In this document: positions 10,124 through 18,420 of the stretch, piece by piece
Layout of the letters: each line of letters opens with the position of its first letter
Position numbering within the stretch: the first letter of the stretch is position 1
Source: Arsenophonus sp052174455
GTDB lineage: Bacteria; Pseudomonadota; Gammaproteobacteria; Enterobacterales; Enterobacteriaceae
DNA length: 28,580 nt
Assembly: GCA_052174455.1 (NCBI GenBank)
Contig: JBQMRP010000016.1
Coordinates: forward strand, 1-28,580
Direction: 5' to 3'
Position numbers and translations under genes: made by a program
The notes under the pieces: model-generated
The model's input: only the letters and a program-made list of their open reading frames with translations
What the model was told of the DNA's origin: nothing
Database searches by the model: none

Positions 10124-10310
10124 GCTTTTGTATTGCGACAGGTTACTTTTTATCAACGTTCAGATTGGTAAACAGACAACAGAATTTTTCTTAGAAAAGA
10201 TGCATAAAAATAAAAAAAAAACGAGGGTTATTAAGCTAAACCTATGGTTAATATCACTAAAATTGGTGTATTAGGTTAAAGAATACGCACTCCAATTAAA
10301 TTTTAACTTA
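10124..10310 (+). mobile_element. IS91-type element, 3' remnant
   Basis: This stretch aligns with 27463-27640, the 3' end of the plus-strand IS91 copy, and with the reverse complement of 12405-12550. Shared landmarks are a GCGACAG..TACTTTTT segment, AAAAAACGAGGGTTATTAA and TGGTTAATATCACTAAAATT. Only the end of the element survives; the transposase upstream is replaced by IS256 copy C, whose right end joins it exactly. Confidence 0.65.
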
Positions 10311-10639
10311 CTCTATCAATAGATCCAAAACAGATTTTATCGCTTTTAGCAAAAATAAATGGATTTTACTTTTCTCTTAATGATTAATTTAAATTCAAAC
10401 ATGAACAGCTAAATCAAGGAAGCGGAAGATTCCTGAATTCTGATTGAAACACGTTTGCACTAATACTTAAGACTACCAATAATGGTTTTATGAAAAATAA
10501 GCAAAATCTGCTATCTAATTAATTTACTAGATCCGAAGTTATCTATAGACTCAAGAGTAGAATCTGATTAAAATTAGTTATGTATAAGTTAAATGGATTT
10601 TTTAGCTGCATCTATATGAATAGATATAAATTTTACTAT
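10311..10639. other. AT-rich stretch upstream of the relic replicon
   Basis: No gene is recognised. It lies between the IS91 tail and the origin-like repeats. AT-rich DNA beside an origin can serve as an unwinding region, but this part is no richer in A+T than much of the window. Confidence 0.4.
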
Positions 10640-10646
10640 ATGTTAG

Positions 10647-10764
10647 TTTTAACTGTCGACTACTTTTAGATTTATCCACAGTAGTTTTAAAAATTTTTGT
10701 TTAAAATGTAATCTATACTTAACAATAACTTTTAACTATCGATAATTAGTTTTTAACAGTCGGT
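10647..10764 (+). repeat. Iteron-like direct repeats TTTTAACtgTCGat
   Basis: Three same-strand copies of a 14-mer occur: TTTTAACTGTCGAC (10647-10660), TTTTAACTATCGAT (10730-10743) and TTTTAACAGTCGGT (10751-10764). The last two start 21 nt apart, about two helical turns, as is usual for iterons. A weaker, partly palindromic version, TTTTAAAAACTCGA, begins at 10785. The first copy is set apart from the others by the DnaA box. Confidence 0.6.
10672..10680 (+). promoter_or_regulatory. DnaA box
   Basis: TTATCCACA is a perfect match to the E. coli consensus DnaA-binding site. In random AT-rich DNA one such match in 28 kb would not be remarkable. Its position among the direct repeats and upstream of a rep gene makes it meaningful. 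Confidence 0.7.
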
Positions 10765-10803
10765 ATTTTATCACGTTTTACAGTTTTTAAAAACTCGAAA
10801 ATA

Positions 10804-10849
10804 AGCTAGGGAAGGATAGGTGGTGGGTCACATCTATCCTTCTCTAGCT
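10804..10849. repeat. 16-bp inverted repeat, possible rep operator
   Basis: AGCTAGGGAAGGATAG (10804-10819) and CTATCCTTCTCTAGCT (10834-10849) are inverted copies matching at 15 of 16 positions, with a 14-nt spacer. It sits between the iteron-like repeats and the start of the initiator pseudogene, where iteron plasmids carry the dimer-binding operator of rep. It could instead be a transcription terminator, but no T-tract follows. Confidence 0.7.
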
Positions 10850-10869
10850 CTAATAACAATCATAGAACA

Positions 10870-11859
10870 GATGTGATCAGGTTATAACAGATAGTGGAAA
10901 TAAAGAAAAAGAAAACAATTTAAATACTTTACACCTTGAAAATACGAGATAGATTTTTTATTGCTGATGAAGTTGAGCTTTCAGAATTTAGAGATAAAAT
11001 GGTTAGTATGGAACCACTCATTTTTTGCTTTAAAAGGTGATAATATCGACATGCACAGATATAAAATCGGTAATACAACAATATAGTTGTAGCCTCTAAC
11101 AGCTAAATATGGGATAGCAACTGTTTTTGATAAGGATGCTTGGATTTACGCTATTTCTAAATCACAAGAGTCTATTAATAATTATGAGAAAATTAGTCGT
11201 ACTGTTTATTTTATACCATATGATTTTTTGTAATAACGAATAGAGCGAAGAGTGTCAGGGTATATGAAGATTTAAAAAATCACTATTTCGTCTTGCTGGA
11301 ACAAGAATTGAAACAAATGTAGTTTATTCTGAAGATTTTAGAAAAACAGAAACTTTGGTTTAATTGATAACTGGGTTATTTTAGAGGGAAAAAATAGACT
11401 TAATATTGGTATGATTGAAGTAACATTATCTGACTGACTCTATCAGGCATTGCATAAAAAGAAAATATTAAAATTAGTCAAGACTACTTCCGTATTAGAA
11501 AGGCGATAAATAGGAGAATTTATGAAATAGCCTGTAAGCATTGTGGTAATCAGTGGGAATTTACTATAGCCCTTGAAAAACTGCATTTAAAAACAGTGAG
11601 TACCGCATGTTAAAAATGTTTAGGCATAATATTAAAGAACTAGCTAAAGCGAATGACTTGCCAAATTATGATATTCGTTATGATGCAGAAGCTGATATGG
11701 TAATTTTTAATAACCGTAATTTAACGTCAGAGCAGGAAGAATAAAGAGCAACAACGTGAAAAAGGAAAACGGGAAATTTATAAGTTAAAAAATTCATATG
11801 GGCAACCAAATGATGTGGAAAAAACAAAAATGATATTTATTAGTTTTCAGAAAGTATAA
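10870..11859 (+). pseudogene. Plasmid replication initiator (RPA/PF10134 type), decayed
   Basis: The frame fragments together give most of a replication-initiator protein of the RPA family, which binds iterons and starts replication of proteobacterial plasmids. In order: EKENNLNTLHLENTR (N-terminal, about 10910); FRDKMVSMEPLIF (10989 on, matching the family's MASMEHPLFSL); DKDAWIYAIS (about 11135); YEKISRTVYF and PYDFFV near 11200; LRLAGTRIETNVVYSEDFRK-like region about 11290-11350; LIDNWVILEGKNRLNIGMIE and VTLSD (about 11360-11435); DYFRIRKAINRRIYEIACKH (about 11485-11540); WEFTIALEKLHLKTVSTA; NIKELAKANDLPNYDIRYDA (about 11630-11690); and a basic C-terminal tail ending at 11857-11859. Only a handful of frameshifts and stops break it, so it is better preserved than the surrounding transposons. 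A plausible start codon is lost. It lies downstream of the origin-like repeats. Confidence 0.82.
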
Positions 11860-11902
11860 AATGTTAAGTGGTAAAATGCCTATGTTAATAAAAGTTGTTA
11901 TT

Positions 11903-12310
11903 TTGCTCGCAGAGCAATTTATAGCCACGTCTATATTTTAATTATTGTAGTTTTTCAAATAATTTCCTTCAGGCCAGATTATTCAGTAAATAAAACAACT
12001 CTAAACCATGAAATCTACTTATCCCATATCTTTTTAATCGGTTAATATAACTGTTCACAGTTTAATATGGAATTCCTTAACAAACAATTTTCTAATTACT
12101 TAACCTTATTAAGCGATGATGACTAATTTAATGTTCGGTAATAAAAGTTACGTATGACTTAACTCCATCCGAGCAAAGGATGGAGTTTTATTAATGAGCG
12201 GCTTAAGAAAATAGCTAACATACTGTGTATTAAACTCTTCAAAAATCTCATAACTTACACATGACCCTGTTGATTTTGGATAATTAAGACTGCAATTCAT
12301 TCATGATTAA
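11903..12310. repeat. Unidentified block R2, copy 1
   Basis: This block is repeated in the same orientation at 25103-25510. Shared landmarks are GAATCTACTTATCCCATATC-like sequence near 12015, a GAATTCCTTA segment near 12070, GCGATGATGACTAATTTA near 12112 and GTATTAAACTCTTCAA near 12225. On the plus strand a frame ends EFLNKQFSNYLTLLSDDD with a stop at about 12124, followed 36 nt later by a strong terminator. The block may therefore contain the 3' end of a lost gene. On the minus strand frames such as FLKSLI and PLINKTPSFAR appear. I cannot assign a family. Copy 1 directly follows the plasmid initiator remnant, so it may be plasmid backbone or another IS. Confidence 0.7.
12161..12192 (+). terminator. 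Strong intrinsic terminator inside block R2
   Basis: AACTCCATCC (12161-12170) and GGATGGAGTT (12178-12187) form a perfect 10-bp stem with a 7-nt loop, followed by TTATT. It lies shortly after the stop of the LLSDDD-ending frame. In the second R2 copy (near 25370) the stem is degraded by several mismatches. Confidence 0.75.
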
Positions 12311-12404
12311 GAAATTGAATTGTTCTTTAAGAGAAGACCAAAGAACATCTATTTTTTGTTAAAAACAATACTAGAATCGGTTTACCATGATCTCTATTTT
12401 AAGT

Positions 12405-14280
12405 AAAAATTTATCGAAATCTGTGTTCTTAACCTATAATCGCAGTAATTTTAATGATATTAACCATAGCTTTAGTTTAATAATCCTCTTTTTTCATTTT
12501 ATGCATTCTTTCTAACAATAATCCCGTTCCTGTTTTCCAAGGTTGAGTGTCGGTAAAAGTAGCTTGTCATCACACAGAGTGCATTTATATGGGATTGTGT
12601 GCAAGAATTCTTTCATAATAACGGCAAAACCCTAATTATTTACGAGCCGTTATCTCCACTGCCTTTATACCTTCAATAATAAAGTGCTTCGTTGAAAATT
12701 CGACAATAAATTATAGTAACGCAGCATATTAAAACGCCTTATTAGGGTAAGGATAATATAACACCAATAATCTCTTCCTGCTTCAGGGTCTGCTATTGGT
12801 ATTTTTAGTTAGATAATCATACTAATAATGTACAATACCTATATCCCTCTTCAGTAATGCGTAGTTTTTATGGAGATACCAGTGAGCCGTTTAGGATGGT
12901 AGCATAAGAGGTAGCATTTCATGGTTGTGCTACGCTCTTTCGTCTTTTTAGCGAAGTGTACTTTATAATAAAGAGTCCGTACTGTGCCTTTCAGGGTACG
13001 CTGATACTGCTTACTTGGTTGGATATACTCCAGACCAGGAAGACAGTGAGATTTATCAGATCATAACCGTTACCTAGCATAATTGGATGACAATGACTAA
13101 TTAAATTCATTCGCTAACTTTTTTGAAGAACGGTTCCAACCCATATAGTATATTTAATATCTAAACTGCTATGAGTGACGGAGACATGAATATATAGATG
13201 TTGATTGAGTTGTCATGAATAAGTATACAAGACACAGAAGATAGCAATTTCAATACTCTGTTTGTGTGTCAATTGCAGCATAGTGTGGGAAGTGATAGCG
13301 CAAAAATAAAGCGTTAAGAGCGGACTAGTTATTGTTAAAAAAATAAAAAATCAAAGAAAATAGACATACTGAAAGTAATGTATTGCGAGTTATAGTCGGG
13401 TAAAATATGAATCTACTATGCTATAACCATTGATCGGGTAGCTTTGAAGTCGCATGAACTGCAGGCTTTTGCTTTGTAACTTTTACAGAAAAATGACGAT
13501 AGAATATATTTAAAAGAGGAAACAGCAGTAGCGTCGGAGAACAAACTCATAACACAAGTGCTGCAGTTAAATATTTGCTTAACAGATAGATGATGGATAT
13601 ACAAGTTAACACTTTCACAATCTTTTCAAGAAAGTTATTCCACTTGTCATCAATTGTGAAAAGTAGTTTAGTTGCTTGTGAAGAATGTATATCTTAGTAA
13701 ATTACTTTCTGGGTTTCTTGCTGAAGAAATAGAAATCGCCATCCTATATCCCCACATTCCATCAGGTCTATCGATCAAGTTATCTTTTAATGTTTGTTAT
13801 AGGAGCAAAGGAGACGGGAATTATCCATAGGCTCCCCCCTATATAAATAATGAATTTATCGGAAAGCATACTTTTCAGTTTTTCCTTAATGGAATTGTAT
13901 CCAGCGCTATTGATTTCGAGCCTGGGCTATTGCTTAAAACTCAGAATAATAATGACTAGAAGGGGGTATACTTATATTTCTAGAAAAAATTAGAAACCAA
14001 GACTCGGATGCATCACTCTAATAGTCTTATTTGAGTGTCATAAAAAATTAGTTGATCTGTCATTATTAATTTTAGAATAGAGATCATGAAGTTTTCGAAT
14101 AAATAAAAAGGAAGTATAACACGTGAATTGCATGTTGTCTTCTTGATTTTACCCTGTTTCTCTTCTCTAGGAAGTTTATTCCGAGCCATCTAGTTGAATT
14201 CCTGAAAATATTAACATATTGTAGAATATAAAATAGTATTCATATCATGAAAATAGCTGAAGTAGCATACCCGCATCGAT
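12405..14280 (-). mobile_element. IS91-family element, copy 1 (dead)
   Basis: A decayed IS91-type (HUH/Y2 transposase) element. On the minus strand the transposase reads, in order: QIFNCSTCVMSLFSD, then KACSSCDFKATRSMVIA (13600-13420), matching the family's zinc-binding CKSRACPSCGKKATDQW; HILPDYNSQYITFSM (about 13410-13360), matching LPD..WQHITFTMPDT; VHFAKKTKERS (about 12970-12930), matching the VHFAKKTK motif; and MLRYYNLLSNFQRSTLLLKV (12725-12665), matching the MIRYYGFLSNR motif. Upstream (13700-14280) it shares a further block with copy 2, including MARNKLPREEK near 14195, possibly the small accessory ORF known from IS91. Many frameshifts; inactive. Confidence 0.72.
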
Positions 14281-14301
14281 CAGATCATAGTTAACTATCT
14301 C

Positions 14302-14701
14302 CATGTTTTGTTCACAAGGTTTTCAGAAAAGGATAAGGTGGTACCATGCAGCAATGAAGATGTTGGAGAAAGATTGAGAAGAGTCACTGGAATTCTATGC
14401 CTTCCTCTCAGCGCACTGGGTATCAATAAGAATATAAAATCTGATTGAATCAGATTTTATAACAGTGAGATTATCGGTAACGCGCGAAGCGCGAATTGTT
14501 GTAGCTAAAGAAAAAATAGTTTCAATAGTATTTAATCTGATCCCGTCTGCTCATAAAACTAGAAACCGGCTAATGGGATTTAACTTGCTGACCAATAGTG
14601 GTAACAAAATCCAACTTTAAGAATAGAAAACAGATTTATTAAGCATCAACGCGGAGCCATAAGCTTGACCCCCGCCCATACACCAGATTTTCTAATAACT
14701 C
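14302..14701 (+). mobile_element. IS256-family element, copy D (3' end only)
   Basis: Only the last 400 nt of the IS256 element remain, starting at ATGTTTTGTTCACAAGG. This corresponds to the DALLARFSAK region of the other copies. It reads FYAFLSAHWVSIRI and LIESDFITVR (near 14395-14470), matching the FYAFPAEHW..IRTTNPIESTFATVR motif of IS256 transposases, then KTRNRLMGFNLLTNSGN. The right end is ATAACTC at 14695-14701. The 5' two-thirds are missing; the breakpoint lies about 20 nt from the upstream end of the IS91 copy. Confidence 0.72.
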
Positions 14702-14929
14702 TTATTTCTAATATATATTAATTATAAAAAATAATAATTTATGTAAATAAATTGAGACATTATAAATAGTTAATTCTTTTAAATTAAAAAATAAAAATAT
14801 AAATAAAGTGGCACTAAAAACTAAGCGTATAGTAAAAAATTTTTGACTTAATTTATTTAAATAAATGACTAAGTATATGAGAAGTAATGCTTTTGTAATG
14901 GAGTATTAAATACTTATATGGAGATAATT
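14702..14929. other. AT-rich leader region of the amiD pseudogene
   Basis: Almost pure A+T sequence without a gene. It runs up to the ribosome-binding site (GGAG, about 14920-14923) of the amiD pseudogene. I see no clear promoter hexamers that stand out from the AT background. Confidence 0.4.
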
Positions 14930-15780
14930 ATGCGAAAGTTGTTTATAATGTTATTGGTGATAATAATAGGTTGTTCATCTAAAACCCCTCTCGTTAATAG
15001 AAGTATTTTTTATATTAAACAATCTTTTTCATTAATAAGTCAAGATGATCGAGTTAAATTTTTAATATTTCATTATACGACAGTAAATGATTCTCGCTCG
15101 TTACAAATTTTAACTCAAGCTAAAGTAAGTACTCATTATCTTATTCTAGAGATATCAAAAAATAAAAAACGGCAAACCCATAATATTTAATCTGGTTCCT
15201 GAGGATAAAAGAGCATGGCACACAGGATTAAGTAATTGGAACGGTAGGGTAAATCTTAATGATAACTCTGTTGGTATAGAAATAGTTAATAAAGGGTTTA
15301 CTGAAGATATCCTTGGCGATATCTGGTACCATTTTAATGAACAACAAATTTCTGCTATCATTATTTTAGCTAAAGATATCACAAAAGATATAATATAGCC
15401 AAAGATAATGTCTTAGTAAATAGCGATGCTGCTCTCCGTTAAGAAAGCATGATCCAGGTAAATTTTTCTCATGTAAACGTTTAGGTGAGCTTGGTATTGA
15501 AGCTTAGCCAGATGAAATAACTGTTAAAAAAATATCTGGCAGGGCGATCACCCTATGCGCCGGGGCGGGGTTTGCAGGTATTCAAAAATATTTGCAAAAA
15601 TATGGTTATGATAAAATTCCACAATCAGGTGAACTTGATAAAGAAACATGAAGAACGATCAGTGCATTTCAGCTTCATTTCCGCCAAGCTGAAATAAGTG
15701 TAATGGCGATCCTGAAACAGAAGCAATTTCTAGTGCGTTAGTTGGGAAATTAGAAATTAAAGTGATTAATTGTGATTTAC
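14930..15780 (+). pseudogene. amiD: N-acetylmuramoyl-L-alanine amidase AmiD, decayed
   Basis: AmiD is an outer-membrane lipoprotein zinc amidase that cleaves the sugar-peptide bond of murein. I start it at 14930 (MRKLFIMLLV), with GGAG 6 nt upstream. A lipoprotein signal ends IIIGC with the lipidation Cys. Then come VKFLIFHYTT (the first zinc-ligand His of the amidase_2 fold), QAKVSTHYLI, and after a frameshift near 15165 FNLVPEDKRAWHTGLSNW, LNDNSVGIEIVNKGF and NEQQISAIIILAKDI. The second His region, VAHADIAP in E. coli, reads VLVNSDAAL here, so that His appears to have become Asn. A stop and frameshift follow before HDPGKFF. The C-terminal peptidoglycan-binding part is visible as LQKYGYDKIPQSGELD and ISAFQLHFRQAE, then PETEAISSALVGKLE. 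At least four frameshifts and several stops kill it. An IS481 remnant abuts its 3' end. Confidence 0.88.
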
Positions 15781-15784
15781 TGGA

Positions 15785-16500
15785 AGATAGTGTAATTTAC
15801 TGAAAAATTCAGATTTGACTTTGAACTAATCTTTCATAAATTGCGATGGATTTTACTACCTAATACTGATTGGGGTAATTCATGATTGAACAGACAACAT
15901 ATTGATGCAAGATGTGATCTCAAACTTTTGATCAAAAGTGAAATGATAATTTCACAGCCATTCTTTAATATGCCAATTAAATCGATTGACTTATATCATC
16001 CTATTTAAGGATGCCTCAGCGTGCTAGAAGTTGGCGTTCTATACCAATTTTTCTACATGAAAACGGGGGTGAATTTTTTCCAGTCTCTGGATATTTTTGT
16101 AGATCAAAAGTCGGTCTGTAAATTACCTCCTATTATCTGTAAGTACGCGATGAATAGGCATGGAAAATGCTCGGTTAAGGTCACATAAAAGTGTCGAGAA
16201 TTAACCGCGTATGTCTTTACCTTGCAAAGACAGATAAAACCTTATTAAGGGGGCAGGGATTTATACCTATAAAATATAATGTCGTGAAGTTTATTTGGCG
16301 TTTATAAAAGAGATTTAAATCTACGTACAGTTAAATAGGCTCGCAGCTTTTAAATACTTTATGTTTCGTCTTCAAGCCTTTGAATCTTATTTCAGGCAAG
16401 CTCTCCATTTTAAGTTTGCATAAACAGTGATTCAGGGTTAGATCAAGATACAAAACAAGCTTCAGGAATTTACGTACGGGACCTCCCAGTAAGCAGCGGA
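15785..16500 (-). mobile_element. IS481-family element, 5'-truncated fragment
   Basis: A decayed IS481 transposase on the minus strand. The frame from about 16510 reads LGGPVRKFLKLVLYLDLTLN and LKTKHKVFKSCEPI. This corresponds to the family's helix-turn-helix linker (LTGP.IA..L....STV..VL.RHGL) and the KRYE.P.ELIHIDIK entry to the integrase core. The rest, down to 15785, aligns with 21355-21880, the better preserved copy. The N-terminal part is cut off where IS256 copy E begins (16501). The downstream end abuts the amiD pseudogene. Stops and frameshifts are frequent. Confidence 0.68.
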
Positions 16501-17885
16501 GGGTTATGCTCATTTTTTGTATATGGGATTTAAAAAAAAATACTGGTATCTTTGTTGATTAATTTCATGAATAACTTCAACAACAGAGAGATGATATTTC
16601 ATAAAAAATCTACTTACAAGTATCCAATAAAGTAGAGATTATCTCTAATCTCTTGCATGAACGAATCCATAATGAAAGTGATAGAAAGATGATAGCTACT
16701 GTTGTTGAGGATAAACTTAAAGCTATGCTCAACAATGTACTCAACGCCGCATTTTTCGACGGATTTATTCCATCATCCGTAACGGTTATGTGTTACAGCA
16801 AATCATACAGACTGGTATTTGTGATATTGAGATTAAAGTGCCTAAGATTAGGGAATTGCAGAAAAAGAGGAATGTGATTAAACAACTCATTGTTGTCGCC
16901 TTATCTGGATGTACAAAAATCCAGAAAAGTTGATATGATGGTTATACCTTCGAACCATTAGCCACCGCTGATTTTCAGCAAGCCATGATACTGCTTCTCG
17001 ATAAGAAGTAGATAATCTCTCTGCTAGTAGCATCAGAAGACTGAAGCAGTAATGGATTGAAGAACATTTGCAATGATATCGGCGTGATTTAAGGGATATG
17101 CGCTACGTTTATTTCTTGACTGAAGGCATGTGCTGTTTTATCAAGAAAGCTGATCGCTTTTGTCTTCTGCTTAATTATCAACATCACTGTGCATGGATGT
17201 AATAATATAACTACAGTCAAAAATGCTTATCGAGAGTTAAAGAAAACTGGAGCCTAACTTTTCAATGACTAATGAACGTTGAGCTTAACCGTATCTTTTA
17301 TGGTTGCTTACAGGGAGCCGATATCCTTAGTTTTAGAATGCAATGGAAAAGACATTCCTGGGCACGACAACCCCCAACGCTATTGGGGGTTTTGGTACAC
17401 AAAACAACTTATCCTGTGCCACCTTCACCCCAAAAGCATGCAACACCGAAAATAAGAGTGAGCTACGGGAGGTCTGGCTAGCATAGAACTGTGATGATGA
17501 TAATAAAGCTCTTGATATTTTGTTGGCAAGGTTTTCAATATATCCTTAAGTATGAATAAGTTGGAGAAAGATTGAGAAGAAGGTTGCATTCTATGCCTTT
17601 CCGTCAATACGCTGACAATTAATAAGAATAAAAAATCCAATTGAATTGGCATTTGCGATATTTGAGACTATGAAGCTGACACATGAAGCGCTATAATTCA
17701 AGAAAATAACCATTTCAATAATATTTCAACTGCTTTCGTCTGCTCAAAAAAGCTAAAATTGGCTAAGGGAAAGTTGACGTTGTTACTAGTGGTAACAACT
17801 TAAAAATTTAAGAATGGAAATAGATTCACGAAGCATCAGAATAGTATGTAGCCCGACTGTCATACAACAAATTTGCTAATAATTC
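16501..17885 (+). mobile_element. IS256-family element, copy E (dead)
   Basis: A third nearly full-length Mutator/IS256 element, about 1.39 kb. It preserves the best N-terminal reading: MIATVVEDKLKAMLNNVLNA (about 16690-16750), then in a shifted frame IRNGYVLQQIIQTGICDIEI and KVPKIREL (about 16765-16860). This is the RNGY..R.IQTGIGDIEIKVPKVRD signature of the family. Later come LRYVYFLTEG near 17095-17125, LVHKTT near 17390 (from RCWVHK) and the FYAFPSIR-like region near 17590. The ends match copies A and C (left GGGTTATGCTCATTTTT; right ATAATTC). It contains a perfect 9-bp hairpin (17369-17391). It separates two different IS481 fragments. Confidence 0.78.
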
Positions 17886-18140
17886 CTTTAAAAGCTACGA
17901 GTCTAGTTCTATCTGCACATAGATATAAATATTTCTACAAATGCCAAACGAAACTTCACGACGTGATCTTTTAGTAAAAATAGATCACCCTTCTATAGTT
18001 TTTATCTATCTTTATAAGGAATCAAAACAACTATCAATACTCAACACTTCTTACATGATCTTAATCGTGCGTATCCAATACTTATCCACCGAGTACTTAC
18101 AGAGAATAGCAAAGAACTTAGAGACTGATTTTTTGGTCTA
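17886..18140 (+). mobile_element. IS481-family element, internal fragment (plus strand)
   Basis: Starting right after IS256 copy E, the frame reads FKSYE, then MPNETSRRDLLVKIDH (17941 on). This matches the IS481 segment FKRYEP..LVHIDIKYLP.MPDETSRRYLFVAIDR. It continues IVFIYLYKESKQ, then in another frame FLHDLNRAYPILIHRVLTEN (about 18050-18110), where the integrase-core motif ILTDNGKEF has become VLTENSKEL. The second catalytic Asp is therefore Glu here. An 88-codon open frame (17941-18207) covers part of it but crosses a frameshift, so it is not a real gene. Confidence 0.7.
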
Positions 18141-18207
18141 TAAAAACGTTAAAGCACCGAAAACAGAAATTCGCATGTTTATATATGATCTTTTTATAAA
18201 ACATTGA

Positions 18208-18420
18208 CTTAGCAATCCGATAAGTTTTACTTATTAATTTAATGTTGCAATGAAGTTTGTTTATAACCATAAAATAAATTTATAATGGATAAATAATATT
18301 TATTTTAAATTACTTTAAAGTTTTAATTAAATAAAAAACTAATTTAATTAGCTAATACTTTATTTTTATAAAAATTAATTATAAAAAAATCTGCAGGTAT
18401 TTTATAATCTAATGAGTTAA
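18208..18420. other. Very AT-rich spacer downstream of dacC
   Basis: Almost entirely A and T, with no gene and no clear stem-loop terminator for dacC. The dacC stop codon lies at its right edge. Confidence 0.4.

Larger units (their letters stand above)
10640..10860 (+). other. Relic plasmid origin of replication (oriV-like)
   Basis: In about 200 nt this region combines a perfect DnaA box (10672-10680), iteron-like direct repeats (10647-10764) and a long inverted repeat (10804-10849). It lies directly upstream of a decayed replication-initiator gene in the same orientation. That is the standard layout of an iteron plasmid: initiator binding sites and a DnaA box, then an autoregulatory operator, then rep. 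The individual elements are seen in the sequence; calling it an origin is inference. It may be non-functional, because its initiator gene is broken. Confidence 0.65.

Noticed and set aside
13416..13604. A 62-codon cysteine-rich open frame on the minus strand
   Set aside because: It aligns with the zinc-binding region of the IS91 transposase in copy 1 and is broken on both sides by frameshifts.
16331..16513. A 60-codon open frame on the minus strand
   Set aside because: It is the linker region of an IS481 transposase, truncated by IS256 copy E, and is not a separate gene.
17941..18207. An 88-codon open frame beginning MPNETSRRDLLVK
   Set aside because: It is part of an IS481 transposase fragment. 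The family motifs continue in a different frame after about residue 35, so the open frame is chance.
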